Shown: positions 45,143 through 56,089, counted from the first letter of the stretch. The stretch: 64,000 nucleotides of DNA from Trichocoleus sp. FACHB-46 (GCF_014695385.1 NZ_JACJOD010000013.1:372001-436000); one strand, 5' to 3'. A program made the numbers and translations. Notes: generated by a model from the sequence alone, not told the origin.

Positions 45143-47884
45143 ATGACTTCACACTCCGATGCTTTCACCTCAGAGCATGAGGAATCTGGGCTGATAGATT
45201 TAGCTGAGTTCTCACCATCTCGTAAGGGTGAAGCCACCCATTCTGGCTCCATCACTACTCAGGTGTCTCCTGGAAATGATCCCCTGCAAACGGCATTGGG
45301 AGTCTACGTGACAGTCCATGGTCATTTTTACCAGCCGCCCAGAGAAAATCCTTACCTAGATGCGATCGAGCGGCAACCTAGTGCAGGGCCGTTTCACGAC
45401 TGGAATGAGCGGATTCATCATGAATGCTACCGTCCCAATGCCTTTGCCAGAGTGCTAAATGACCAAGGTGAAGTAACTGGGATCATTAACAACTACGAGT
45501 ATTTGAGTTTTAACATTGGCCCCACGTTGATGAACTGGATAGAGCGTCATGACGTGGAGGTGTATCAACGGATTGTGGAAGCAGACCGCAAAAGTTGCGA
45601 TCGCCTGAATGGTCACGGCAATGCGATTGCTCAGGTCTATAACCACATCATCATGCCCTTGGCGAATGAGCGAGACAAATACACCCAAATTCGGTGGGGC
45701 AAAGCAGATTTTCGTTCTCACTTCGGTCGTGATCCCGAAGGCATGTGGCTGGCAGAAGCAGCAGTAGATTACCCAACTGTTGAGGCTTTGATTGCCGAAG
45801 GGATTCGCTTCATTGTGTTGGCTCCTTCCCAAGCAGAACGTTGCCGCCCCTTCCCGCGTGAACATCAACCGCACCCACAATGGCATGAAGTGGGAGGCGG
45901 TCAGATTGATCCCACCCGTCCCTATCGCTGCTTCTTACCGGGGGGCAATCCCAATTACGATTACATCGACATCTTCTTTTACGACGGTCCCATCTCACGG
46001 GATATGGGCTTTAGTGATGTCCTCTACAACTCCAATCATTTTGTGGGGCGGATTGGTCAAGCCGTACGCGGGGATCAACGGCCTGCTCAAGTCCTTTCGG
46101 TTGCGACCGATGGCGAAACCTTCGGCCACCACAAAGGCGGCACAGAGAAAACCCTGGCCTATGCCTTCCTGAAAGAATTCGCAAATCGTGGTTGGACTGT
46201 CACTAACTTTGCTCACTACCTCAGTATTAATCCCCCGACTTGGGAAGTAGAACTCAAGCCTGTGACTGCTTGGAGCTGTGCCCACGGGGTCGATCGCTGG
46301 CAAGACGACTGTGGCTGTGGTGGTGAAGGCGGGGTTTGGCACCAGAAATGGCGGCGACCTTTGCGAGATGCTTTGGATTGGCTGCGGGAGCAGTTAATCA
46401 AGGTCTACGAGGACAGCGGCAAAAAGTTTTTCCGTGACCCCTGGCTTGCCAGAGATGAATACATTCAGGTGATGCGCGATCGCAGTGCCAGCAATATTGA
46501 GCGCTTCATGATCCGCCATCGCACCCGCAAGCTAAGCGCTGCCGACCAAGTGGATGCCCTGCGCCTGTTAGAAATGCAGCGTCATGCTCTTCTGATGTAT
46601 ACCAGTTGCGGCTGGTTTTTTGAAGAGTTGTCCCGACCGGAAGGAGTGCAAATTCTTCGCTATGCGGCACGGGCACTAGAGTTGGCAGGTGACGTGGCAG
46701 GCGTGCAGTTAGAGAAGGGATTTATCAAGCGCTTAGGCACAGCGCCTAGCAATATTGAATATTTCCGGCATGGATCTGGGGTGTACCGCCATTTGGTGAC
46801 AACTGCGCAAATTACGCTAGAGCAGGTGGCAGCCCACTATGCCATTAGTTCTTTATTCACCACTTACCCCTCAGAGCACCGAGTTTACTGCTACACCGCT
46901 CATCAACTCGACTACCAATTGCAGCGCATGGGATCGCTGACTTTGGCCGTTGGGCAGGTACAGCTCGTTTCTGAAATCACATGGGAAAGCACTCACCTGA
47001 CCTTTGCGGTGCTGCATCTAGGCGGATGGGACTTCCACTGCTGCATTCAAAACTTTTCGGGACGGCGGGACTACAGTCGACTCAAAGACAGTTTGTTCGG
47101 CGCTTTAAAGCAGGCCAGCGCTGCCCAGACTATTTTGGCGATGAATCGCATTTTTGGGGATCAGTCCTACAACTTACAGAACCTGTTTGAGGAAGAACGC
47201 CACCGGATTATGCAGTTGCTGACCCAAGAAACTCTGCTCCGTCTGGATCAGCTCTACACGCAGGTTTACCGAGATAACTACGGCGTATTGATGGCCTTCC
47301 ATCGAGACAAATTGCAGGTACCGCAAGAATTGCAAGTTGCCGCAGAGATTGCCTTGACGAACCGAGCGATCGCCGCCTTGCAAGCTCTAGAGCAGGAAAT
47401 GAGCGATCCTACGACTGCACCACCCCCTTGCCTCGGCCACATCGCTGAGCTAGAAGCGATCGCGACTGAAGCGAACCATTTGCACTGCCACTTGAACCTG
47501 ACCGCAGGCAAAGAAATTCTGGAGCGCTTAATCTTGCGATCGCTCTGGAGTATGCTGCACAACTTCACTCCAGAAGCGATCGCAGATGAGATGAAGCAAC
47601 TACAACGCTTGCTAACAACTGGGAAGCAACTGAAACTGGCCCTCTCAATTGACCGGGCTCAAGAGCTTTATTTCTCATTTTTGCAAAGTCACATTTTGCC
47701 TGTCTGTGTCGATTTACTACAGCGACAGGCTCAGGGGCAGAGCGGAGATAAACTTCAGTTCCATCTCAAAGATTCTGCAACCCCTATTAACTTAAATGGC
47801 CTACAGCAACTACTCCAACTCGGCCCCGTTCTACTGGTAGATACCAGCGATTGGCTAGTTCAGTTAGCAGCCATAGTTAGTTAA
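45143..47884 (+). CDS. glycoside hydrolase family 57-like protein (DUF3536)
   Basis: 913 residues from ATG 45143; the frame opens at GTG 45077, but the extra 22 residues look like leader-frame noise. Catalytic-type N-terminal half: VTVHGHFYQPPRENPYLDAIERQPSAGPFHDWNERIHHECYRPNAFAR, VYNHIIMPLANERDKYTQIRWGKADFRSHFGRDPEGMWLAEAAVDYPTVEAL (the GH57 acid/His region) and LSVATDGETFGHHKGGTEKTLAY. A cysteine-rich stretch CGCGGEGG is included. The C-terminal DUF3536 half (about 480-913) is helical. GH57 covers amylases and branching enzymes; an alpha-glucan substrate is likely but the specific activity is not shown. Near sucrose synthase, so a carbohydrate role fits. Confidence 0.9.
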   Translation: MTSHSDAFTSEHEESGLIDLAEFSPSRKGEATHSGSITTQVSPGNDPLQTALGVYVTVHGHFYQPPRENPYLDAIERQPSAGPFHDWNERIHHECYRPNAFARVLNDQGEVTGIINNYEYLSFNIGPTLMNWIERHDVEVYQRIVEADRKSCDRLNGHGNAIAQVYNHIIMPLANERDKYTQIRWGKADFRSHFGRDPEGMWLAEAAVDYPTVEALIAEGIRFIVLAPSQAERCRPFPREHQPHPQWHEVGGGQIDPTRPYRCFLPGGNPNYDYIDIFFYDGPISRDMGFSDVLYNSNHFVGRIGQAVRGDQRPAQVLSVATDGETFGHHKGGTEKTLAYAFLKEFANRGWTVTNFAHYLSINPPTWEVELKPVTAWSCAHGVDRWQDDCGCGGEGGVWHQKWRRPLRDALDWLREQLIKVYEDSGKKFFRDPWLARDEYIQVMRDRSASNIERFMIRHRTRKLSAADQVDALRLLEMQRHALLMYTSCGWFFEELSRPEGVQILRYAARALELAGDVAGVQLEKGFIKRLGTAPSNIEYFRHGSGVYRHLVTTAQITLEQVAAHYAISSLFTTYPSEHRVYCYTAHQLDYQLQRMGSLTLAVGQVQLVSEITWESTHLTFAVLHLGGWDFHCCIQNFSGRRDYSRLKDSLFGALKQASAAQTILAMNRIFGDQSYNLQNLFEEERHRIMQLLTQETLLRLDQLYTQVYRDNYGVLMAFHRDKLQVPQELQVAAEIALTNRAIAALQALEQEMSDPTTAPPPCLGHIAELEAIATEANHLHCHLNLTAGKEILERLILRSLWSMLHNFTPEAIADEMKQLQRLLTTGKQLKLALSIDRAQELYFSFLQSHILPVCVDLLQRQAQGQSGDKLQFHLKDSATPINLNGLQQLLQLGPVLLVDTSDWLVQLAAIVS

Positions 47885-47948
47885 TTACTGGTTGGCAAGC
47901 TGAGGGCAAAACTATGGGGCAGTCCTTTGGGATTGCCTCAGCGAGTGG

Positions 47949-48899
47949 CTAAAGATAAATAAAGTCAGGGCGCTCTAAAAATTCGGTAGGAAGCTCACTC
48001 CTTGTGCCCTCTTCCATGTTCTTGAACAGAATTGTAAAGGCTCCTGCCCCTAAACCTGAATGGGGCCACATGCGATAGCAGGGAATGTCTGTTAAGTGGG
48101 ACTGTGCCGCAACCAAATGGGGGACGACCAAAGCTTGAAACTGAGGAAATTTAGCTAAAAACCACTCACTCACCTGCTCATTTTCCTCGGGTGAATAAGC
48201 ACAAGTCATATAAGCTAAATAGCCTTGAGGCGCGACCAACTTTGCTGAGTTTGCCAGAATTCGTTTTTGTCGATTGGCATTTTTATTAATCAAAATTGGA
48301 TGGAAGCAACCTGGGGCTTTACTGCCTTTTGCCAATAAAGACTGACCTGTACAAGGAGCATCTACCAAGACTAGTTGAGCAGTATTAGGAATTAGCTCAG
48401 CCAGCACTTGCGAATCTAAACTAAGGGCGATCGCAGGGCTAATATGGCAGCGTTTTAGATTAGAAATCAAAGCTCCCTTGCGCTTCCCAATCACCTCATT
48501 ACTAATCAGCAACCGAGGTTGTAGTGTGGTCCAAGCAAAGACACTCTTACCTCCCGGTGAGGCACACATATCCAAAATCAGATCAACAGGTTGCTCGATG
48601 GTCAATAAAGTGGAAGCAGCAAAAATTGAAGAAAAATCTAGGCAATAGAAGTTCCCGGCATCGTGGAGAGGATGCTTGCCTGGCTTTTCATCTAAGACCA
48701 GTCGTTCAATAAAATTTGGTTGCCAAAGCGTCGGTGGCGCTAATTTAAATGGTGATATCTCAGGCTGTGCTTGACACCACAAAATAGCTGGATTGAAGGG
48801 CTGAGGATTTACCAAAGCATTGATAAATTTCTCTTGATAAACTTCATCTTTGAATAAGCGCTGGCTAAATTTAACCAACAGATTAGAAGGCTTTTCCAT
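47949..48899 (-). CDS. RsmB/NOP-type RNA cytosine-C5 methyltransferase
   Basis: 316 residues. SAM-binding motif LILDMCASPGGKSVFAWTTL, then VDAPCTGQSLLAKG and YMTCAYSPEENEQVSEWFL, which supply the two cysteines used by RNA m5C methyltransferases (TC.YSPEEN catalytic, DAPCxG release). The N-terminal ~75 residues replace the longer domain of RsmB; the protein is shorter than E. coli RsmB and closer to RsmF/NOP-like forms. rRNA or tRNA substrate cannot be told apart. It lies 90 nt downstream of mnmH on the same strand. Confidence 0.87.
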   Translation of the reverse strand: MEKPSNLLVKFSQRLFKDEVYQEKFINALVNPQPFNPAILWCQAQPEISPFKLAPPTLWQPNFIERLVLDEKPGKHPLHDAGNFYCLDFSSIFAASTLLTIEQPVDLILDMCASPGGKSVFAWTTLQPRLLISNEVIGKRKGALISNLKRCHISPAIALSLDSQVLAELIPNTAQLVLVDAPCTGQSLLAKGSKAPGCFHPILINKNANRQKRILANSAKLVAPQGYLAYMTCAYSPEENEQVSEWFLAKFPQFQALVVPHLVAAQSHLTDIPCYRMWPHSGLGAGAFTILFKNMEEGTRSELPTEFLERPDFIYL

Positions 48900-48989
48900 A
48901 ACACCCTATATAGCCAAATCACTATAGCTAAATCAATAAGAGGAAGCGCAACTTTAGAGGTAGATTGTGAATGGTAACGTCTGAGGTCA

Positions 48990-50048
48990 TTAAGTGGCAG
49001 TAGTAGCGATAGGCGTTGTTTGAGAAGTGATCAACCAATCCTGAGTTTTTTCCATTAACAGCGTGGCGCTAGTGGCTGGGGAAGCATCGGCAATGTCTAT
49101 CGAATGAATCGGGACACCTCGCCGTTGCAAATCATGGGTATAGGTTTTGTCGTAATAGTCCAAAACTAAATCAATTGCAGTAGTCAAGTCACCTTGATGA
49201 ATCGCTTCGACGGCTTGTTGAGTCCGCAAGCCACCTAGCTTTTTTCGTAAACGTTCCGTGGCTTCTATGAGTTGTTCTGGTTTGACCGAACCATAGACCT
49301 GGCGCAAAATCTCAATTCGTTTAGGGCGCGATCGCAGAATTTGCAACACAGGGGCCTGGAGCATTTGCTGAAAGATTTCGTCTGGAATCCGACACAGCCC
49401 AATCCGCCGACTTTCCGCCTCAATCCACACAGGCCGTTGGTGATTAAATTGGCTCCAAACCAAAGCAATGTGATTCTCAAATTGCTCGGTCGTGGGTTGA
49501 GCGGGTAACCCCAAACTGCCGTAGCTACTGCCTCGATGGTTCGCTAAGTCTTCTAAGTCCAGAACTTGCTCTCCCTGTTCTGCCAGGGCCGCTAAGATTT
49601 CTGTTTTGCCAGTGCCTGTCATCCCTCCCAAAATTGCCAAAGTTTTTGGAGTAGCCAAGGTGGAGCGCACCCAATGACGAAAGTTTTTGTAGCCACCGCG
49701 CAGCAGAGTGACCTGAAAACCTGCCGTTTCCAGGAGCCAAGTCATGCTGTTGCTCCGCATCCCGCCTCGCCAGCAGTGCAATCGCACCCGACGATCAGGG
49801 GCTAGGGCTTTGGCTTGAGTCACAAAACCAGCGAGTTTGGGACCGACGATCGCCAGACCTAATTCAATCGCTGTTTCTTGTCCCTGCCGTTTGTAGCACG
49901 TACCCACCTCGGCCCGTTCGTCATTACTAAACAATGGGAAACTCTGCGCACCCGGAATGTGCCCCTGAAAAAATTCTCCTGGGCTGCGAACATCCAGAAT
50001 CAGGCCAGGGCAATGCAAAAACTCAGCAACATCAACGACTTGGCGCAT
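48990..50048 (-). CDS. mnmH: tRNA 2-selenouridine synthase
   Basis: 352 residues. N-terminal rhodanese domain (1-~125) with active Cys92 in VRLHCWRGGMRSNSMTWLLETAG, then a P-loop domain with Walker A GGMTGTGKTEIL (about 141-152). MnmH/SelU converts 2-thiouridine at wobble position 34 of certain tRNAs to 2-selenouridine, via a geranylated intermediate, using selenophosphate. It directly follows the SelD fusion gene (25 nt), giving a two-gene selenium unit. The C-terminus beyond about residue 320 is variable. Confidence 0.95.
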   Translation of the reverse strand: MRQVVDVAEFLHCPGLILDVRSPGEFFQGHIPGAQSFPLFSNDERAEVGTCYKRQGQETAIELGLAIVGPKLAGFVTQAKALAPDRRVRLHCWRGGMRSNSMTWLLETAGFQVTLLRGGYKNFRHWVRSTLATPKTLAILGGMTGTGKTEILAALAEQGEQVLDLEDLANHRGSSYGSLGLPAQPTTEQFENHIALVWSQFNHQRPVWIEAESRRIGLCRIPDEIFQQMLQAPVLQILRSRPKRIEILRQVYGSVKPEQLIEATERLRKKLGGLRTQQAVEAIHQGDLTTAIDLVLDYYDKTYTHDLQRRGVPIHSIDIADASPATSATLLMEKTQDWLITSQTTPIATTAT

Positions 50049-50073
50049 GAATCAAACCAAACAGCAAGCAACC

Positions 50074-52383
50074 CTACAGTTCGATCGTAATCGGCTCAGG
50101 GGATGAAGTGGAGGGGAGAACGCCGCCGATCGCCCGACTTTGCCAATAACCCAATAACTGAAGAGCGCTAATACAATCACTGGCTCGCTCTGCGGGAACA
50201 GCAGCAAGCAGACCACCAGAAGTTTGGGGATCAAAGAGTAAAGCGGATTCTGGGCGATCGCTAACTTTAGACCAATTTTGCACCTTCAAGGCAGCCCGTA
50301 AGTTTTGGGGTTGCAGAGAACTGACAATACCTTGTTCTACAACCGTTCTGGCCCCTGCCAACAGCGGAATCGCTTCCAGCTTCACTTCCACCGCGACTTG
50401 AGAAGCTTGGGTCATCTCAGCCAAGTGTCCTAACAGCCCAAACCCCGTAATATCTGTGCAAGCGCTGGCTTGATGTTGCATCAAGCATTCAGCCGCCGCT
50501 TGATTCGACTGCAACATTGACTCTACCGCCGCATCAATCCAACGACCTTTGGCTCGGCGCTGCATATCTGCCGCAAACAAGGCTCCCGTTCCTAACGCTT
50601 TGGTCAAAATCAGAACTTGTCCGGGCTGCGTTCCCGTTTTTCTCAAAAGGCGATCGCGCTCAGCTAAACCATTGCAAGACAAGCCAAACGCCAATTCTGC
50701 TCCTTCTGTCGTGTGTCCCCCAATCAGCGCTGCGCCTGCCTGATGCAAAGCTTTGAGTGCTCCAGACAGCAACTGGTAGAGCGTTTCCTCGACCTTGGCT
50801 TCGAGGGCATAGGGAACCGTCGCGAGCGCCAAAGCACTTTGCGGCACAGCCCCCATCGCAAAAATATCGCTGAGGCAATGATTGGCGCTAATTTGACCAA
50901 ACACAAACGGGTCGTTGATTAAAGAGCGAAAGTAATCGATGGTTTGTACCAAAACTCGATCAGCAGGTATCTGCAAGACGGCTGCATCATCTGGGGCATC
51001 TAACCCAATGAGAATATCGGCGCGATCGCTAGGCTGGGGATATTCTTGCTGAATGCGCTGGAGGACTCGCTCTAAAACGCTGCTACCAACCTTGGCTCCA
51101 CAGCCACCACACCGCATGAGATTTTGAATTTTACTATTAGATTCTGGCTGTAACTGTGCAGTAAGAGTTGAGGCGGGCTGCTGCATCATCTCTGGCAGTT
51201 GACTGAAGCGCTCCATAAACCGCCGATCGATCGCGTCTTTGAGTTGCCACAACCAAGGAGCCTCGTACCCCAACGATCCCCACGAGGCGATCGCTGCATT
51301 GTGTTGATTGGAGTCAGAGTCTTCACTGGTGCCGATTAAGCTGAGATAACGCTTCTGGGGAATATAGGGCTTGAGCGGCTGGCCTGATAAGGTTCGGCGC
51401 AAATTCTCAAACAAGGGCTTGCCTTGACGCACTGCAAACACCCCAGCTTTAGGTCGGGGATGATTTTTCACTGTGGCGATGTCACCGGCGGCAAACACGA
51501 AGGGATGAGAGAGCGATCGCAGATTTTCATCCACTCCAATAAAGCCTTGAGCATCGGTAGCTAAGCCAGATGCTTTTACCCAGTTTGGTGCCGCAGCCTG
51601 CGTGACCCAAAAAGTATAGTCACAAGCAACCGTCAAACCCGATTCACACCTAACTTGATGTGCCTGGACTTCAGTGACTGTTTCTCCAAGGTGGAGATGA
51701 ATGCCGCGCTGAGCCAGGATTTTGTAGAAGCGATCGCTCACCCAACGGCTATACCCTGGCATCAAAACGGTTCCGCGCTGAAATAAATGCAGGGATAGAT
51801 TTTCTGGGGGTTGTTGCGATCGCCTCAGAACTTTGTGCAGATGTCGCTGGACTGCAAGCGACAGTTCCACGCCACCCGCGCCACCTCCGATAATTCCGAT
51901 GCAGATTGGTTTCTCAGGATTTTCTACCACCTGCTCAATCAGCTGATCCCAATGGTCTAGAAAGCGACGAATTGGCTTGACTGGAATACTCGACTCCAGA
52001 GCCCTAGCAATGTCTGGAATCGTCGGGGTACTACCAATATCAATAGAAACGACATCGAAAGCCACAGGCGGGCGATGGGCACAAATCACTCGCTTGTTTG
52101 GTAAGTCCAAGCCCACCACGCGATCGAGATACAGTTGCGCTTGAGCAAATTGAGCGAGGGGTCGCAGGTCGATATGGCATTCATCGTGGCTATAAAAGCC
52201 CGCAATATGTCCAGGCAGCATCCCGGAATAGGGAGTGTCTGAGGCTTCTGTCAGAAGCGTAATCCGCACCCCAGAAAGAGGTTGCATACCCAACATGCGT
52301 AAGGCGATCGCATGGCTATGACCTCCACCCACTAGCACCAAATCTTTGACGATCGGCTCAGAGACTGGGTTCATCATCAGCAT
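50074..52383 (-). CDS. selD: fusion of pyridine-nucleotide oxidoreductase and selenide, water dikinase
   Basis: 769 residues in two parts. Residues ~10-385 form an FAD/NAD(P)-dependent oxidoreductase resembling type-II NADH dehydrogenases: [37 protein letters not shown] and [15 protein letters not shown]. Residues ~420-769 are SelD, making selenophosphate from selenide and [22 protein letters not shown] (catalytic Cys428, Lys431; the second cysteine of E. coli SelD is Ala here), [43 protein letters not shown] and [16 protein letters not shown]. The fusion is known from cyanobacteria. Cytosolic. Immediately followed by mnmH; overlaps yidD by 26 nt at its start. Confidence 0.95.
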   Translation of the reverse strand: MLMMNPVSEPIVKDLVLVGGGHSHAIALRMLGMQPLSGVRITLLTEASDTPYSGMLPGHIAGFYSHDECHIDLRPLAQFAQAQLYLDRVVGLDLPNKRVICAHRPPVAFDVVSIDIGSTPTIPDIARALESSIPVKPIRRFLDHWDQLIEQVVENPEKPICIGIIGGGAGGVELSLAVQRHLHKVLRRSQQPPENLSLHLFQRGTVLMPGYSRWVSDRFYKILAQRGIHLHLGETVTEVQAHQVRCESGLTVACDYTFWVTQAAAPNWVKASGLATDAQGFIGVDENLRSLSHPFVFAAGDIATVKNHPRPKAGVFAVRQGKPLFENLRRTLSGQPLKPYIPQKRYLSLIGTSEDSDSNQHNAAIASWGSLGYEAPWLWQLKDAIDRRFMERFSQLPEMMQQPASTLTAQLQPESNSKIQNLMRCGGCGAKVGSSVLERVLQRIQQEYPQPSDRADILIGLDAPDDAAVLQIPADRVLVQTIDYFRSLINDPFVFGQISANHCLSDIFAMGAVPQSALALATVPYALEAKVEETLYQLLSGALKALHQAGAALIGGHTTEGAELAFGLSCNGLAERDRLLRKTGTQPGQVLILTKALGTGALFAADMQRRAKGRWIDAAVESMLQSNQAAAECLMQHQASACTDITGFGLLGHLAEMTQASQVAVEVKLEAIPLLAGARTVVEQGIVSSLQPQNLRAALKVQNWSKVSDRPESALLFDPQTSGGLLAAVPAERASDCISALQLLGYWQSRAIGGVLPSTSSPEPITIEL

Positions 52384-52609
52384 CAGTAGCAGGCGTTACG
52401 GGAGGGACTGGATCATAGCCACCCGGATGGAAAGGGTGACAGCGAGCAATTCGGCGCAGTGCTAATCCACCACCTCGCCAAGGGCCAAACCGCTCTACCG
52501 CTTCCAATGCATACTGAGAGCAAGTCGGGTGAAAGCGGCAAGCAGGCAGCAACAGTGGCGAAACTAAAATCTGATAACCCCGAATTGACCCAATGATTAA
52601 GCGCTTCAT
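52358..52609 (-). CDS. yidD: membrane protein insertion efficiency factor YidD
   Basis: 83 residues from ATG 52609 ([13 protein letters not shown]), chosen because GGAAGTT precedes it; the frame opens 21 codons earlier. Signature [58 protein letters not shown], with the conserved cysteines, is diagnostic. YidD is a small membrane-associated protein aiding YidC/Sec insertion. The 3' end overlaps the SelD fusion start by 26 nt, so they may be co-transcribed. It is divergent from rpsD. Confidence 0.95.
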   Translation of the reverse strand: MKRLIIGSIRGYQILVSPLLLPACRFHPTCSQYALEAVERFGPWRGGGLALRRIARCHPFHPGGYDPVPPVTPATDADDEPSL

Positions 52610-52770
52610 AACTTCCATTTTAAGCCGCTTGCTTTGTCTGTATTTCTCCCTGACCGTCCCGAACGACGGCATAACAGGTAGCTTCAGACTAATTTGACAT
52701 AGCCTCTTTCTTGTTCTTAAAACAGGGTCTATACTGGGATCTTTGGGTAAATTTTAGTTGAGGAAGCTAC

Positions 52771-53379
52771 ATGTCGCGATATAGAGGCGCTCGCCTCAGA
52801 GTTGTGCGTCGTTTGGGTGACCTACCTGGCTTGACTCGGAAGTCTCCCAGAAAGGCATATCCACCTGGACAGCACGGTCAAGAACGCAAGAAGAAATCTG
52901 AATACGGTGTCCGTCTAGAAGAGAAGCAAAAGCTGCGCTTCAACTACGGTATCACCGAGAGACAGCTACTCCGCTATGTGCGGAAAGCTCGTCGGGCTGC
53001 GGGTTCTACCGGACAAACCCTGTTGCAGTTGCTAGAAATGCGCTTGGACAATACCGTTTTCCGTCTCGGTATGGCTCCTACGATTCCTGCTGCACGTCAG
53101 TTGGTCAACCACGGTCACATTACTGTGAATGGTCGTCCCGTAGATATCGCTAGCTATCAGTGCCGTCCCGGCGAAGTCATTGGTGTTAGAGACCGCGATC
53201 GCTCTCGTCAGTTGATTGAACAAAATCTACAGTATCCTGGCCTCGCTCACCTGCCTAGCCACTTAGAGTTCGACAAAGGCAAACTCACTGGCAAGGTAAA
53301 TGGTGTGATTGAGCGGGAATGGATCGCACTCCAAGTCAACGAACTGCTTGTGGTTGAGTACTACTCTCGCCAAGCTTAA
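52771..53379 (+). CDS. rpsD: 30S ribosomal protein S4
   Basis: 202 residues, usual for cyanobacterial uS4. N-terminus [56 protein letters not shown], and the S4 RNA-binding domain [37 protein letters not shown]. uS4 nucleates 30S assembly. GAGGAAG precedes the ATG and a TATACT -10-like element sits about 35 nt before the start. A terminator follows. It is a stand-alone gene here, as in many cyanobacteria. Confidence 0.97.
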   Translation: MSRYRGARLRVVRRLGDLPGLTRKSPRKAYPPGQHGQERKKKSEYGVRLEEKQKLRFNYGITERQLLRYVRKARRAAGSTGQTLLQLLEMRLDNTVFRLGMAPTIPAARQLVNHGHITVNGRPVDIASYQCRPGEVIGVRDRDRSRQLIEQNLQYPGLAHLPSHLEFDKGKLTGKVNGVIEREWIALQVNELLVVEYYSRQA

Positions 53380-53438
53380 TCGTTCAGAACTCTTTTCAGC
53401 ATTCTTGTGTTACCGCGGCATTGAAATATTTGATCAGT

Positions 53439-53476
53439 AGCTCCCGAACCGTCATTTGGGAGCTTTTGATTTTTTT
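53439..53476 (+). terminator. terminator after rpsD
   Basis: Perfect 7-bp stem AGCTCCC (53439-53445) / GGGAGCT (53458-53464) with a 12-nt loop, followed by TTTTGATTTTTTT. It lies between rpsD and the convergent moaA. Confidence 0.85.
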
Positions 53477-53503
53477 AAGCCTTAGTTTTTGGATTATTTT
53501 GGA

Positions 53504-54493
53504 TTAGCCGCCAATTTGAGACATCGTGCGACTATAAGCACCCGACTGAGTTCCAGAGTCGCGTTGCTTGAAGTTAATTTCGGGCTTGAGTTGCAGAAGT
53601 TTTCTGACTTGAGCACGTAACTGAGTGGTAGATACCCCAGAGCGCAAAGCAGTTTTTAAGTCAATTTGCTCATCTTCGTTCAGCAGACAGGGGCGTAGCC
53701 AACCATCGGCAGAGAGCCGCATGCGATTGCAGCGATCGCAAAAACACTCGGACATTTGACTAATAAAGCCTAGGGTTCCTTGGGCTCCAGGAATACGAAA
53801 GACATCAGCGGGGCCGTTTCCTCGCACTTCCCCTTCCGTCAGACCCCAGCGATCGCGAATCTGCTGTCTTAATTCCTCTGAAGCAATCCAACCGCGATCG
53901 CCAAACAACGAAGCATTGCCAATCGGCATAAATTCAATAAACCGGATGTGCCACTCGCGATCGAGGCTCAGAGCCGCCAAGTCTAAAACTTCTTGGTCAT
54001 TTACGCCCGGGATCACCACGACATTCAGCTTCAGCGGGTTAAACCCAACTCGATGAGCCGCTTGAATACCGTCCCAAACTTGCTGCCAACGCGATCGCCC
54101 CCGATGACCAATAATCTTGTCGAAGGTTTCTGGCTCTAGAGAATCCAAACTAATATTGATTCGTCGCAAACCCGCATCGTAAAGCTCCTGCGCTAGGTCT
54201 GCCAACAAAAAACCATTGGTGGTCATGGATAGATCTTGAGTTTCTGGCAAAGCCGCGATCGCCCTAACAATATCCACCACCCCTGGACGAATCAAGGGTT
54301 CGCCTCCAGTCAAGCGAAACCGAGTAAACCCAACTGGAACAAACACTTCGTTGATTAAAGTGAGCAACTCAGCATGAGTTAGCAAGTTTTGCTGAAGTGC
54401 GTACTCTAAGTCTGTCCCCTCCGGCATGCAGTATAGGCACCGGAAATTGCAGCGATCGATCAAGCTGATGCGAAGGTAATCTACCTGATTCAT
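53504..54493 (-). CDS. moaA: GTP 3',8-cyclase MoaA
   Basis: 329 residues; radical-SAM enzyme of molybdenum cofactor synthesis. First [4Fe-4S] site CNFRCLYC (Cys15, 19, 22), [21 protein letters not shown], the second cluster [21 protein letters not shown], and the C-terminal Gly-Gly (MSQIGG) needed for activity. No other moa gene is near. Downstream of an MFS carrier gene on the same strand, 60 nt apart. Mo cofactor would serve nitrate reductase, fitting with NtcA in the same window (context only). Confidence 0.96.
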   Translation of the reverse strand: MNQVDYLRISLIDRCNFRCLYCMPEGTDLEYALQQNLLTHAELLTLINEVFVPVGFTRFRLTGGEPLIRPGVVDIVRAIAALPETQDLSMTTNGFLLADLAQELYDAGLRRINISLDSLEPETFDKIIGHRGRSRWQQVWDGIQAAHRVGFNPLKLNVVVIPGVNDQEVLDLAALSLDREWHIRFIEFMPIGNASLFGDRGWIASEELRQQIRDRWGLTEGEVRGNGPADVFRIPGAQGTLGFISQMSECFCDRCNRMRLSADGWLRPCLLNEDEQIDLKTALRSGVSTTQLRAQVRKLLQLKPEINFKQRDSGTQSGAYSRTMSQIGG

Positions 54494-54553
54494 CTACAAC
54501 TGGTATCCCCAGACAACCTATTCTATTGAGTCAGGAATAGGTAATGGATGTCT

Positions 54554-56089
54554 TTATTGTGCCTGATCTGGGAAGGTGGTGGCTTCTACTGCTACAGCTT
54601 GTGGTTTGAGGAGTAGGGGCGATCGCTTCGGTATTCTCAAGGCGTTACTCAAACTCTGTGCGAGAGCTTGCACCGCCTGGCGAACTGAACGTGGACGTTG
54701 CTCCCGGACAAATAGCAAGGGCAAAATTGCCGCTAAGCGAATGACGCTAGAGAGGGCAAACAGCCCCAAGATGCCACCAGAGTTGGTGAACTCGATCAGA
54801 AATCCTCCTGCGGTCGTTCCTAAAGCTCCGCTGACTCCTGCTACAGCCCCGGCGATCGCGAAATAGGTAGCCTGATGCTGGACGGGTGCAACTCCTAGCT
54901 GAATGTTATTGATGCACAGATCGATCGCGGCCCAAGTACCTCCCGCCAGAATATGCAGTAGCGGAAACCAAACGAGTAGGGATGTTAAATCAGTCCCTGT
55001 CCCCAGCCACAGCAAGGGAGTAACCGCAACTAAAATGCCCACTAATACAAGGATCGGTCGATTCCCAATGCGATCGGCTAATCTGCCCCACAGCACCAGC
55101 ATGAGTAAATTAGCTCCCGCTCCCAGGCTCGTATAAGTAGTCACCCAATTGACATCTAAGGACAGGGTATCCAACAGATAAATGTTAAAAAAAGGAGCGC
55201 TTAAGTTGACTGAGAAACCCCACAAGGCAAAGTAGAGCAAGAACATCAAGAAGTTTCTGTCTTGCCAAAAGCTTTTACTCTTAGAAGGCTCAGCTGCTGC
55301 AACTGCATCCAAATCAGCAGATTCCTGGGCCAATGAGTCAGCATGTTCTTGTTGCTGCGCTTGAGGATTGACATCCACCATCCAGTACTGAAACCCAATG
55401 CTCACCAAGCCAACAATCACGCCCAAGAATAGCAACACCCCATACCCTTGGATGCTACCTCCTGGCCAAGCCGTCACCGCCAGCCCCACCAAAGGGACAC
55501 TAAGCAGGTTAGTCAAGCTAATGGCACTATTGCGAATACCAAAATAGCGTCCCCGTAGTTGTCGAGGTACTAGCGCTGCCACCCAACTGAACCAAGAGGC
55601 TCCCCCCAAAGCTCCTAAGAAATGAGTCAGCACAACGATCGCCAAAGCCCATTGCACTAAAAGATGGGGAGGAGTTGGCTGAAGACTGGCGACTCCAATG
55701 CCAAGGACCAGAATCAACCAGAGCAATCTAGCCGGAGCATAAATCCACAAACCGTAGCGGTGGCGGCTGGTAGTGCGGTTGGCTAAGTAAGCTCCCAAAG
55801 GTTGCAGCAGATTGGCTAGCAGTGGAATTGAGGCCAACATCCCTAGCTCTACAGGACTGGCATCCAGCTCCACCAAGAAGTTGCTGAGTAAAACCCCACC
55901 TGCCACATTCGAGAAGATGGTCGCAAAAACACCATCTAGGGTAGAGGCTCTGAGGCTAGTCCGAATTGCTTGCTTAGAAGGTTTGCGAGAGATCGTTATA
56001 GATTCCGGATCGGCAACCGGATCTAAAATCCCAGATACAGGAACCGCTGCCACCTCAACAGTTGTCAAATCCACTGCTTGTCTCAGCAT
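54554..56089 (-). CDS. major facilitator superfamily transporter
   Basis: 511 residues with twelve predicted membrane segments, a ~45-residue hydrophilic N-terminus and a central acidic loop (EHADSLAQESADLDAVAAAEPSKSK). MFS signature-like turns are seen (PRQLRGRYFGIRNSAISLTN; WGRLADRIGNRPILVLVG). It resembles cyanobacterial inner-membrane MFS proteins of unknown substrate; no drug- or sugar-specific motif is recognised. Shares the strand with moaA; its start is ~210 nt from the STAS gene's end. Alternative starts inside the first 20 residues cannot be excluded. Confidence 0.88.
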   Translation of the reverse strand: MLRQAVDLTTVEVAAVPVSGILDPVADPESITISRKPSKQAIRTSLRASTLDGVFATIFSNVAGGVLLSNFLVELDASPVELGMLASIPLLANLLQPLGAYLANRTTSRHRYGLWIYAPARLLWLILVLGIGVASLQPTPPHLLVQWALAIVVLTHFLGALGGASWFSWVAALVPRQLRGRYFGIRNSAISLTNLLSVPLVGLAVTAWPGGSIQGYGVLLFLGVIVGLVSIGFQYWMVDVNPQAQQQEHADSLAQESADLDAVAAAEPSKSKSFWQDRNFLMFLLYFALWGFSVNLSAPFFNIYLLDTLSLDVNWVTTYTSLGAGANLLMLVLWGRLADRIGNRPILVLVGILVAVTPLLWLGTGTDLTSLLVWFPLLHILAGGTWAAIDLCINNIQLGVAPVQHQATYFAIAGAVAGVSGALGTTAGGFLIEFTNSGGILGLFALSSVIRLAAILPLLFVREQRPRSVRQAVQALAQSLSNALRIPKRSPLLLKPQAVAVEATTFPDQAQ

